A stretch of 16,640 bases of DNA from NCBI GenBank assembly GCA_910584875.1, contig CAJUDA010000002.1, positions 1-16,640 on the forward strand, given 5' to 3'. Each line of letters begins with the position of its first letter. Position 1 is the first letter of the stretch. The notes below the pieces were generated by a model that worked only from the letters and a program-made list of their open reading frames with translations, searched no databases and was not told the DNA's origin. A program made the translations under genes and the position numbers. Below, one piece after another: positions 1 to 5,846 of this stretch. This DNA is from an uncultured Eubacterium sp. (GTDB lineage: Bacteria > Bacillota > Clostridia > Lachnospirales > Lachnospiraceae).

Positions 1-631
1 CGGTCCCATCCATGAACAGCGGGCTCATCTCTTCCTCTCCCGGCACGAGGGAAAAGGTGGCGGCGATGTTCATGTCTGTATTATAGTCCACTCCTGAATC
101 AAGAATCGCGATCCGGACACGGTCCTGATCTCCCTTCTTCCCCTTGTTCCTCTTTTTGCGGATTATTTTCCGGGCACGGTCAGCATGGATCATCCGCAGG
201 TTCCATTCCTCGCTGTCTTCCTTCTGTACTTTTTCCACGATGCTTTTTCTGTGAGTTTTTTTATCCTGCCCTCCGGTATGGTTCGCCTTTACCACCACAT
301 CTTCTTCTACAAATGCCACATTTTTCTGTGCTGACAGCGTCTTCGCCTCCCGCTCTGTCAGCGTCAGGGACGCCAGATGGTTTTCCTGCAGGCAGTCCTC
401 CCGGTTTGCATTCATCACATAGGGGCTGTCATACTTCTGTTCCAGGGCGTCTGCCTGCTGTTTTGTCCCGGTCATTACGATATAGTCTTTCTCTTCCGCT
501 GGTTCTTCCACAGGGCTTCTGACCGCTGCCCCGGCCGGGGCCTCCATCTCATAAACAGTGATGGATGACATTGCCATACACAGGCTTAACGCGATGACAG
601 CTGTTTTTTTGACTGCTTCCTTTCTAAACAT
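1..631 (-). CDS. Secreted subtilisin-like serine protease (S8), N-terminal part only
   Basis: This gene begins at 631 and runs off the left edge, leaving 210 codons. The start is fixed by a GAGGAGG ribosome site six bases before the ATG. Residues 1-36 look like a Sec signal peptide (basic MFRKEAVKKT, then a hydrophobic run). Residues about 48-115 resemble an inhibitor I9 propeptide, opening with YIVMTGTKQQ and closing with NVAFVEEDVVV. A strongly basic stretch (about 119-171) joins it to the catalytic domain, which starts at WNLRMIHA. The catalytic aspartate is D178 in IAILDSGVD. The visible end MDGT plus a following G fits the usual DGTGHGT block with the catalytic His, which lies outside. 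The likely role is an exported, self-processed endopeptidase; substrate unknown. It has its own promoter and appears transcribed separately from the rlo genes. I am sure of the family, not of the role. The His and Ser parts of the triad cannot be checked here. Confidence 0.92.
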   Translation of the reverse strand, partial: MFRKEAVKKTAVIALSLCMAMSSITVYEMEAPAGAAVRSPVEEPAEEKDYIVMTGTKQQADALEQKYDSPYVMNANREDCLQENHLASLTLTEREAKTLSAQKNVAFVEEDVVVKANHTGGQDKKTHRKSIVEKVQKEDSEEWNLRMIHADRARKIIRKKRNKGKKGDQDRVRIAILDSGVDYNTDMNIAATFSLVPGEEEMSPLFMDGT

Positions 632-685
632 AATCGTCCTCCTCTTTCATTTTATTGTTTCCTGGATTTCTCAATCCTGTTTACT

Positions 686-714
686 ATATTAAGTGTAACA
701 TATATATAACGCAA
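686..714 (-). promoter_or_regulatory. Probable sigma-A promoter of the S8 protease gene
   Basis: Read on the minus strand, a -35 box TTGCGT (714-709) is followed by a 17-base spacer and a -10 box TAATAT (691-686). The box sequences are close to the vegetative consensus and the spacing is ideal. The start codon at 631 lies about 50 bases after the -10, leaving a short leader with the GAGGAGG ribosome site. It is the only good promoter match I found in front of the protease gene. Confidence 0.6.
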
Positions 715-760
715 AAAACAGAGAGAACTGCGTTTGTGGCAATATTGGTAAAAATCTGGC

Positions 761-851
761 AATTTCTGCGCAAAAATCACTATTTTCCTGCCAAATTTGC
801 CTGTTTTTGAAAAACTTATATGGTGAAGTTTTTCAAAAACAAGCAGAAATT
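761..851. repeat. Large nested inverted repeat, AT-rich
   Basis: The core is a perfect 15-base inverted repeat, GTTTTTGAAAAACTT at 803-817 and its exact complement at 826-840, around an 8-base loop; one more pair (802/841) extends it. A second pair of 9-base arms, AATTTCTGC (761-769) and GCAGAAATT (843-851), flanks the core, with about 33 unpaired bases on one side. The stem is AT-rich and lacks a one-sided T run, so it is not a classic terminator. It could be a symmetric operator, a bidirectional weak terminator or the remnant of a small mobile repeat. It lies about 90 bases upstream of the -35 box of the protease gene. Confidence 0.75.
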
Positions 852-921
852 CCGCAAAAAGCGTCGTGATAACCCGACACTTTCATGAATCAGCATCAAA
901 CCTTTGGTTCTTCGTTGAACT

Positions 922-950
922 AAAAAAAGAGGCGGCTAAAAGCACGCACC
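922..950 (-). terminator. Probable terminator after the rloAB module
   Basis: On the minus strand, GGTGCGTGC is followed by TTTTA and GCCGCC, then TCTTTTTTT. The arms pair as GGTG with CGCC (one T-G wobble) and GC with GC, with a three-base bulge. A T-rich tail follows directly. It starts 25 bases after the rloB stop codon. The stem is imperfect, so the call is moderate. Confidence 0.55.
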
Positions 951-974
951 TTTTCAAAAGATCAGCATTGTTGA

Positions 975-1501
975 CTATTTCAAATATTCTCTTAATTCTT
1001 CTACAAGCTGATACACCGTCGTTCCCGGATCATATTCCGATGGTCTGACATGTTCCTTATCAAAATCAGCCATCCGACGTCTGGCATTTTTAATCGCCGT
1101 ATGTACGCCGCCAAATTCGTCAAGCATTTTATATATATCCACATAATTTTTCTCATACCGCCCATTGCCAAGATTGTATTTCTTAAAAAATCCATCCAGT
1201 TTTTCATTCCACTCTGAACGGTACAGTGCAGAATCACTATAAGAAAAATGTAAATACAGCCAATATTCAACTTCTCCGTAGAACACCCCTCTCCTTTAAT
1301 ATCTATAACAGGCAGCTCGACAATATCCACATTTCCTCCCAGCCTATCCTGTATCATTTTTTGTATCCCGCGGAAATATAACGGCTCCGTCTGTGTCCCT
1401 TCCGTAACAATAAGATAGGAATTTGCTCTTGGCGTCCTATAGCCATGCTTTCTTTTCTTTCTATCTTCTCTGCGCTTTTTAAACAGGTCATCTGTCCCCA
1501 T
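975..1501 (-). pseudogene. rloB: RloB-like nuclease remnant, internal deletion with frame change
   Basis: The start ATG (1501) directly abuts the stop codon of rloA. Frame one gives the RloB N-terminus: a basic KKRREDRKKRKHGYR, then SYLIVTEGTQTEPLYFRG with the conserved acidic E of the Toprim-like fold, and GEGCSTEKL. From about 1285-1265 the family similarity jumps to another frame, continuing as EVEYWLYLHF (the conserved FExWLLLHF motif), a KKYNLGNGRYEKNY segment and a normal C-terminus ending at 975. In intact RloB proteins about 65-70 residues lie between these blocks, including the DxD-type acidic motif; all are missing here. The first frame instead reads into an unrelated hydrophobic tail and stops at 1001, giving a 166-residue product. 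So the gene carries a deletion that is not a multiple of three and should be inactive as a nuclease. The family assignment rests on these motifs; the size of the lost part is estimated from memory of the family. An assembly collapse is the main alternative. Confidence 0.85.
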
Positions 1502-2692
1502 TTACTCACCCTCTTTTATACTAAATTCTTTCAGGTATGGAATCCCCCCATAAACCCCCGCCAGATAATCCTTCTCAAAAGAAGCATCAGACCTTACTTT
1601 AAAATCAGACAATGCCGACAATCCCGAATATCCAAACTGGTCTTTTTGTACAAACCAGATCTGGTCTCTCCTAAAAAATTTCTTATCCATCAACGTCGTA
1701 TCATGGGTTGTATAAATCAGCTGTGACAGAGAATCACTTTCATAAAACAAATCAATGATAAACTTTAAAAGAAGAGGATGCAGTTTGATGTTTAACTCAT
1801 CGACAAAAATAACCTTGTTTCCTGAAATCGCCACTCTCGCATAGATATAAAACATTATGCTTTTGATTGTCCCCTCCGACTCAGAAAACAGATCCAGAAA
1901 ATACTGTTCACCATCCTTCCCTACATGAACGGTCGGAAACCGGACATCATCCTCATTGTCAACACAGAGAATATCTTTCATACCTGTGTCGATCGCTGTC
2001 AGAAAATCAATGAACTGGTCCTTGTCATTTTCAATGATCGCTGGCAGGTATTTTTTCAAAAATGTCCTGTCTTCTCCAAAATCCGGAGGAAGAACTAAAG
2101 TATCAAATATACCGGTATAAATAACATGAAATACATCTGTACCAAGTTTAAACTTATTTAACATCGTCAAAACCAGCGTTTCTTCCGGGATCTGGTTTTT
2201 ATACATCTCACATTCTCTTCTGACGGACGCACCAAAATCAACTGTTTTTGCTGTTCGTTCAAAAATAGTGATCATCCGGTTTGTCTCCAGATTCTTCCGA
2301 TACAGCCATTCTGCCACAATACATTTTGCATTATATTCAAATCCATACCGGTATTCAAAATTTTCGATTATCATTATAATCTCAAATTCTGAATCTTCAT
2401 ATTCTTTTTCAAACAAAAAAGGAAAATAGTATTTCCTGATCGCCATTTCTTCATCATCTGCGACATTGTTCATGGACTCCATGACAATTGATTGAAAAAT
2501 ACCCATTGCAAAACGCAGGTTTGATTTCCCACTGGCATTTGCACCATAAATCGCTGCCACCTTCAGCAGCCTTTCTTTCCTTCCGATATCGATCAAATTG
2601 CTTTCATGTTCCTTATAAGCATGAACTGCCGTCATGTCGATCGTTGTCTCTTCTTTAAAAGACAAAACATTTTTTAACGTAAACTGAACCAG
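1502..2692 (-). CDS. rloA: RloA-like AAA/ABC-type ATPase of a phage-defence module
   Basis: This is a 397-residue ATPase of the overcoming-lysogenization/ABC-like group. It shows the N-terminal MLVQFTLKNVLSFKEE typical of the family, Walker A GANASGKSN at about 51-59, a signature-like SEGTIKS near 270, Walker B KVIFVDELN at about 293-300 followed by KLHPLL, and a switch histidine in TTHDTTLMD near 331. RloA partners RloB in two-gene modules associated with restriction loci; by analogy with other ATPase plus Toprim-nuclease systems it is thought to sense infection and control the nuclease, which is inference. I chose the ATG at 2692 because the family starts there and GAGGTGAT precedes it at good distance; an in-frame ATG at 2701 and GTG at 2704 are alternatives. 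All ATPase motifs are intact although the partner rloB is broken. Base composition is clearly more AT-rich than the addAB genes. Confidence 0.85.
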   Translation of the reverse strand: MVQFTLKNVLSFKEETTIDMTAVHAYKEHESNLIDIGRKERLLKVAAIYGANASGKSNLRFAMGIFQSIVMESMNNVADDEEMAIRKYYFPFLFEKEYEDSEFEIIMIIENFEYRYGFEYNAKCIVAEWLYRKNLETNRMITIFERTAKTVDFGASVRRECEMYKNQIPEETLVLTMLNKFKLGTDVFHVIYTGIFDTLVLPPDFGEDRTFLKKYLPAIIENDKDQFIDFLTAIDTGMKDILCVDNEDDVRFPTVHVGKDGEQYFLDLFSESEGTIKSIMFYIYARVAISGNKVIFVDELNIKLHPLLLKFIIDLFYESDSLSQLIYTTHDTTLMDKKFFRRDQIWFVQKDQFGYSGLSALSDFKVRSDASFEKDYLAGVYGGIPYLKEFSIKEGE

Positions 2693-2715
2693 CATACCCA
2701 TCACCTCTCCCTTAT

Positions 2716-2745
2716 AATATACCCTATTTTTGTTTTCTATGTCAA
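2716..2745 (-). promoter_or_regulatory. Sigma-A promoter of the rloAB module
   Basis: On the minus strand a perfect -35 TTGACA (2745-2740) is followed by 18 bases and TATATT (2721-2716). Transcription would start near 2709, which leaves a leader of under 20 bases containing GAGAGGTGAT, a close match to the anti-Shine-Dalgarno complement. This short leader favours the start codon at 2692 over those at 2701 or 2704. Confidence 0.65.
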
Positions 2746-2751
2746 TAAATT

Positions 2752-2803
2752 TGTGACTTTTTCACATTTTCACTGATAAAACCCATGTATGAACTGATAA
2801 AAC
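2752..2803. repeat. Paired direct repeat and short dyad upstream of rloA promoter
   Basis: ACTGATAAAAC occurs exactly twice, at 2772-2782 and 2793-2803, start to start 21 bases, about two turns of B-DNA. Between them and the -35 box is TGTGA-N5-TCACA (2752-2766), a short dyad. The farther repeat copy overlaps the terminator tail of the preceding gene, so part of the similarity may be chance in an AT-rich spacer. The arrangement could be a regulator site for rloA. Confidence 0.5.
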
Positions 2804-2832
2804 AAAGGCACCAGTAATCACTTACTGATGCC
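2801..2832 (-). terminator. Rho-independent terminator of the small gene at 2858-3271
   Basis: On the minus strand GGCATCAGTAA (2832-2822), a 4-base loop and TTACTGGTGCC (2817-2807) form an 11-pair stem with one T-G wobble, followed at once by TTTGTTTT. It lies 25 bases after the stop codon and separates this gene from the rloAB module. Confidence 0.88.
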
Positions 2833-2857
2833 CTCATCTGGATTCCTTTTTACTTTT

Positions 2858-3271
2858 TTAGCACTTCATAACCTTTACAGCTGCTTTTGTCCCCTCATCC
2901 AGCTCGAGGCTGGCATTCATCTTCCCTCCCAGATTGGTAGGGATCCGTCCGGCAGATACACCATTGACAACCAGTTTATACTCCGATGACGGCTCCATCT
3001 CCAGTGTAAAACTGATATCTCCGGCTGCCTCCACATTGAACTCAGCCACTTCCCCATTTCCTTTAAAATTCGTCACAGCGGAACCTGGTACTGACTCATA
3101 GACCATCGCTCCATTGCGTTCCAGCCTTGTTATCTCCTTAAATGTCTTGATCTTATACGTCGCACCCTCAAACTTAAAGTCAGCCTTCTTGGTCTTCGTA
3201 TCCAACAGATAATTGCCAAAACTCAATGTACCATCGCCATTTCCCTGAATCAATTCTTCCACTACGCCCAT
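2858..3271 (-). CDS. Small conserved protein of unknown function (sometimes labelled 'endosialidase')
   Basis: A 137-residue protein without signal peptide or membrane segment, so probably cytoplasmic. The start is secure: AAGGAGG lies eight bases before the ATG. The opening MGVVEELIQGNGDGTLSFGNYLL, the central KTFKEITRLERNGAMVYESVPG and the ending resemble a family I recall from many Lachnospiraceae genomes, often under the label 'endosialidase'. I see no catalytic motif or size supporting that label; true endosialidases are large phage tailspikes. The alternation of short hydrophobic stretches with Gly, Asn and Asp turns suggests an all-beta fold, perhaps two halves. The gene stands alone between clpC (97 bases upstream) and its own strong terminator, and a dyad symmetric site lies in its upstream region. 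Function unknown. Confidence 0.85.
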   Translation of the reverse strand: MGVVEELIQGNGDGTLSFGNYLLDTKTKKADFKFEGATYKIKTFKEITRLERNGAMVYESVPGSAVTNFKGNGEVAEFNVEAAGDISFTLEMEPSSEYKLVVNGVSAGRIPTNLGGKMNASLELDEGTKAAVKVMKC

Positions 3272-3341
3272 GTCCTTATCCTCCTTCGTTGTTGTGATTC
3301 ACGAGGAGAGCTCTTCGCTCCCCCTTCATTCTCTTACCTAC

Positions 3342-3356
3342 TAGTATACAATACTA
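3342..3356. promoter_or_regulatory. Perfect dyad overlapping a possible -10 of the 2858-3271 gene
   Basis: TAGTAT-ACA-ATACTA is a perfect 6-3-6 inverted repeat in the 97-base gap after clpC. Read on the minus strand it contains TATACT (3348-3343), a good -10 candidate, though no strong -35 lies 16-18 bases before it. A transcript from here would have a leader of about 65 bases. Overlap of the dyad with the -10 would suit a repressor operator, for example of a GntR-like protein, but no regulator gene is next to it. Confidence 0.4.
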
Positions 3357-3368
3357 TGGCTTGTTTTT

Positions 3369-5846
3369 CTATTCTTTTTTTGTGAACTTTTGCACAAAAA
3401 TTTTATCTTTTCCTTCTTCCTGACTGAGAGTGATCTCCACACAGTCTCCCCGGAGAACCTCTCCTGCCAGCACTGCCTCTGCCAGAAGGTCTTCTACCTC
3501 GTTCTGGAGCGCGCGGCGGATCGGACGGGCGCCGTAGTCCTTATCAAAGCCCTTCTTCGCCACATAATCCGTAACCTCATCTGAAATCTGAAGTTCCATT
3601 TCCATCTGTTCCTTTACCCGCTTCGCAAAATTCTTTATCATGATGGCGGTAATATCATGGATATCTTTCTTGTTCAGGGTATGGAAAACGATCATCTCAT
3701 CCACACGGTTGATAAACTCCGGTTTAAAGATGTGTTTTACCTCTTCCATAACGCCTTCCTTCATTTTTTTGTGAGTTTCCTCCTCGCTCATGGTCTGTCC
3801 AAAACCGAGCGTCTTTGGTGAGATGATACGGTTGGCGCCGGCATTGGATGTCATGATGATAATCGTATTTTTGAAATCCACCTTCCTGCCCTGGGCGTCC
3901 GTAATATGCCCATCCTCAAGCACCTGCAGCAGCATGTTAAACACATCCGGGTGGGCTTTCTCGATCTCATCAAAAAGCAGGACGGAATATGGTTTCTGCC
4001 GCACCTTCTCGCTGAGCTGCCCTCCTTCTTCATAGCCGACATATCCCGGAGGGGAACCGATCATCTTGGATACGCTCTGTTTCTCCATATATTCAGACAT
4101 GTCGACACGGATCATGTCTTTTTCCGAACCAAACACTGCTTCAGCCAGTGCCTTGCTCAGTTCAGTTTTTCCCACACCGGTGGGACCAAGAAAGAGAAAT
4201 GAGCCAATCGGGCGTTTCGGATCCTTTAATCCTACACGTCCCCGGCGGATCGCCTTTGCCACTGCTTTGACTGCCTCTTCCTGTCCCACAACCCTCTCAT
4301 GCAGGATATCCTCCAGCCGCTTCAGCCGCTCCATCTCTTCCTCCGCCAGCCGCTGTACCGGGATATGCGTCCATTTCGCCACGATCTCAGCAATATGGTT
4401 TTCAGTGATCGTTCGGTCCGCCTTCTTTCCTTTCCGCGCTCCCCGTTTCCGCTCTTTTGCCAGCTGCTCTTCCAGTGCCCGTTCTTCTTCCCGGATTTTC
4501 ATGACAAGCTCCATATCCCCGTCGATCAGCGCCTGCTCTCTGTCATCATACAGCTTTTGTGCCTTCGCCTCCAGCTTTTTCTGGTTGTTTCCCTTGCGTA
4601 CAACCCTGCCAAGCCGGAGCCTTGCCGATGCCTCGTCGATCAGGTCGATCGCCTTGTCCGGCAGAAAGCGGTCATTGATATATCGCACCGACAGGCGCAC
4701 TGCCGCGTCAATGGCAGCATCACTGATAATAACCTGATGATAGTCCTCGTAGCGCTCTCTCAGACCGCGCAGCATCGTGATTGTCTGCGCTTCTGTCGGT
4801 TCTTCGATGACCACCGGCTGGAACCGGCGTTCCAGGGCAGCATCCTTTTCCACATGCTTGCGGTACTCCTCCCGTGTTGTGGCGCCGATCACCTGCACCT
4901 CTCCCCTTGCCAGTGCCGGTTTCAGTATATTGGAGGCATCAATCGCACCCTCGGCGCCTCCGGCGCCGATCACCGTGTGGATCTCATCAATAAAGAGCAG
5001 GATATTCCCTGCTGTCTTCGTCTCCCGCAGGGCACGCTTGATCCGCTCTTCAAACTCTCCCCGGTATTTCGATCCTGCCACCATGCCGGACAGATCCAGT
5101 GTAAATACACGCTTATCAGCAATGGAGTCCGGCACATCCCCTTCTACAATACGGGCGGCAAGTCCCTCTGCGATCGCCGTTTTGCCGACACCCGGCTCAC
5201 CGATCAGGCAGGGATTGTTTTTCGTGCGGCGGCTGAGGATCTCAATCACACTGCTGATCTCAGCATCTCGTCCCAGGACAGGATCCAGGATCCCCTCACT
5301 GGCATACTGGTTGAGATCTCTGGCATACTGGTCCAGCGCCGGCGTCGCTGACTGATTTTTACGGTTTTTCGTGCGGCTGGCGATCAGATCATTCTTTGCC
5401 AGTGCCAGATCACCCCCGGCTGTCGTCACGATATCCATATATATTTTCTGGATATTGGCGCCCGCCGCGATCAACACACGATAAGCGACACAACTGGTAT
5501 CTTTGAGCACTGCCATCAGCATATGCTCCGTACCAATCCTGTCGCTCTCCATCTTCACCGCTTCTTCATCACACCGGATCAGGAGCTCCTCCAGACGCGG
5601 GGACATGTCCCCGCTCAGGGAGTCGATCACCTGTGTTGTACCCTGTCCACAATAATTCGTGATCTCGAACTGGATCGTATCCTTATCCAGTCCGTTTTCC
5701 CGCATAACATGGGATGCCATGCCGGGTCCGGCAGCAAGACCATACAGCAGATGCTCCGTGCCCATCACCGGATTCCCTATCTTCACGGCATACTTCGCCG
5801 CTTTATTCAATACCTTTTCCGCCTCAGCGGTAAAATTTCTCTTCAT
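3369..5846 (-). CDS. clpC: ATP-dependent Clp protease ATP-binding subunit ClpC
   Basis: An 825-residue Hsp100 unfoldase that feeds proteins to ClpP, of normal length for ClpC. Order: double Clp-N repeat (about 1-145), AAA+ domain 1 with Walker A GEPGVGKT (217-223) and Walker B LFIDEIH, a middle segment (about 420-475) with charged UVR-like helices (DREQALIDGDMELVMKIREE), then AAA+ domain 2 with Walker A GPTGVGKT (about 554-561), Walker B LLFDEIE (about 623-629) and sensor-2 GARPIRR. LGFGQ near 680 fits the ClpP-docking loop (the IGF/VGF tripeptide of relatives). I chose the ATG at 5846 over a GTG at 5858, because MKRNFT is the usual start region and GAGGG precedes it. The start overlaps the end of the cohesin gene by 23 bases, so translation is probably coupled. 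Unlike the classic ctsR-mcsA-mcsB-clpC operon, none of those partners is adjacent, so CtsR control is not evident here. Confidence 0.97.
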   Translation of the reverse strand: MKRNFTAEAEKVLNKAAKYAVKIGNPVMGTEHLLYGLAAGPGMASHVMRENGLDKDTIQFEITNYCGQGTTQVIDSLSGDMSPRLEELLIRCDEEAVKMESDRIGTEHMLMAVLKDTSCVAYRVLIAAGANIQKIYMDIVTTAGGDLALAKNDLIASRTKNRKNQSATPALDQYARDLNQYASEGILDPVLGRDAEISSVIEILSRRTKNNPCLIGEPGVGKTAIAEGLAARIVEGDVPDSIADKRVFTLDLSGMVAGSKYRGEFEERIKRALRETKTAGNILLFIDEIHTVIGAGGAEGAIDASNILKPALARGEVQVIGATTREEYRKHVEKDAALERRFQPVVIEEPTEAQTITMLRGLRERYEDYHQVIISDAAIDAAVRLSVRYINDRFLPDKAIDLIDEASARLRLGRVVRKGNNQKKLEAKAQKLYDDREQALIDGDMELVMKIREEERALEEQLAKERKRGARKGKKADRTITENHIAEIVAKWTHIPVQRLAEEEMERLKRLEDILHERVVGQEEAVKAVAKAIRRGRVGLKDPKRPIGSFLFLGPTGVGKTELSKALAEAVFGSEKDMIRVDMSEYMEKQSVSKMIGSPPGYVGYEEGGQLSEKVRQKPYSVLLFDEIEKAHPDVFNMLLQVLEDGHITDAQGRKVDFKNTIIIMTSNAGANRIISPKTLGFGQTMSEEETHKKMKEGVMEEVKHIFKPEFINRVDEMIVFHTLNKKDIHDITAIMIKNFAKRVKEQMEMELQISDEVTDYVAKKGFDKDYGARPIRRALQNEVEDLLAEAVLAGEVLRGDCVEITLSQEEGKDKIFVQKFTKKE

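Larger units (their letters stand above)
632..974. other. Intergenic region between rloB remnant and S8 protease
   Basis: This gap of about 340 bases has no convincing gene on either strand; the short plus-strand reading frame starting at 866 lacks a ribosome site and family features. It holds, in minus-strand order, a likely terminator for the rlo genes (950-922), a large nested inverted repeat (851-761) and a sigma-A-like promoter (714-686) for the protease. The rest is AT-rich sequence in which I see nothing further. Confidence 0.7.

Noticed and set aside
866..1048. Plus-strand 60-codon frame in the gap after rloB
   Set aside because: No ribosome site before the ATG, it runs through the likely terminator and into the rloB 3' end, and its sequence is not recognisable.
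2752..2766. CRP/FNR-type operator at TGTGA/TCACA
   Set aside because: The half-sites are separated by five bases rather than the six of the classic site, and no CRP/FNR gene is nearby, so only a generic dyad is reported.
2858..3271. Reading the small protein as a TerD-type tellurium-resistance protein
   Set aside because: The length and beta-rich character first suggested it, but the conserved TerD acidic calcium-binding motifs are not seen.
3303..3320. Terminator for clpC around the AGAGCTCT palindrome
   Set aside because: The stem is short and no T run follows on the minus strand, so it does not meet the usual pattern.
4066..4737. Plus-strand 223-codon frame within clpC
   Set aside because: Ser/Arg-rich composition typical of the opposite strand of a coding gene; overlaps strong ClpC motifs on the minus strand.
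4299..5351. Long plus-strand open reading frame (350 codons) opposite clpC
   Set aside because: It mirrors the highly conserved clpC gene, has no ribosome site, and its predicted protein is a His/Cys/Arg/Leu-rich mix without any recognisable motif, as expected of antisense frames.
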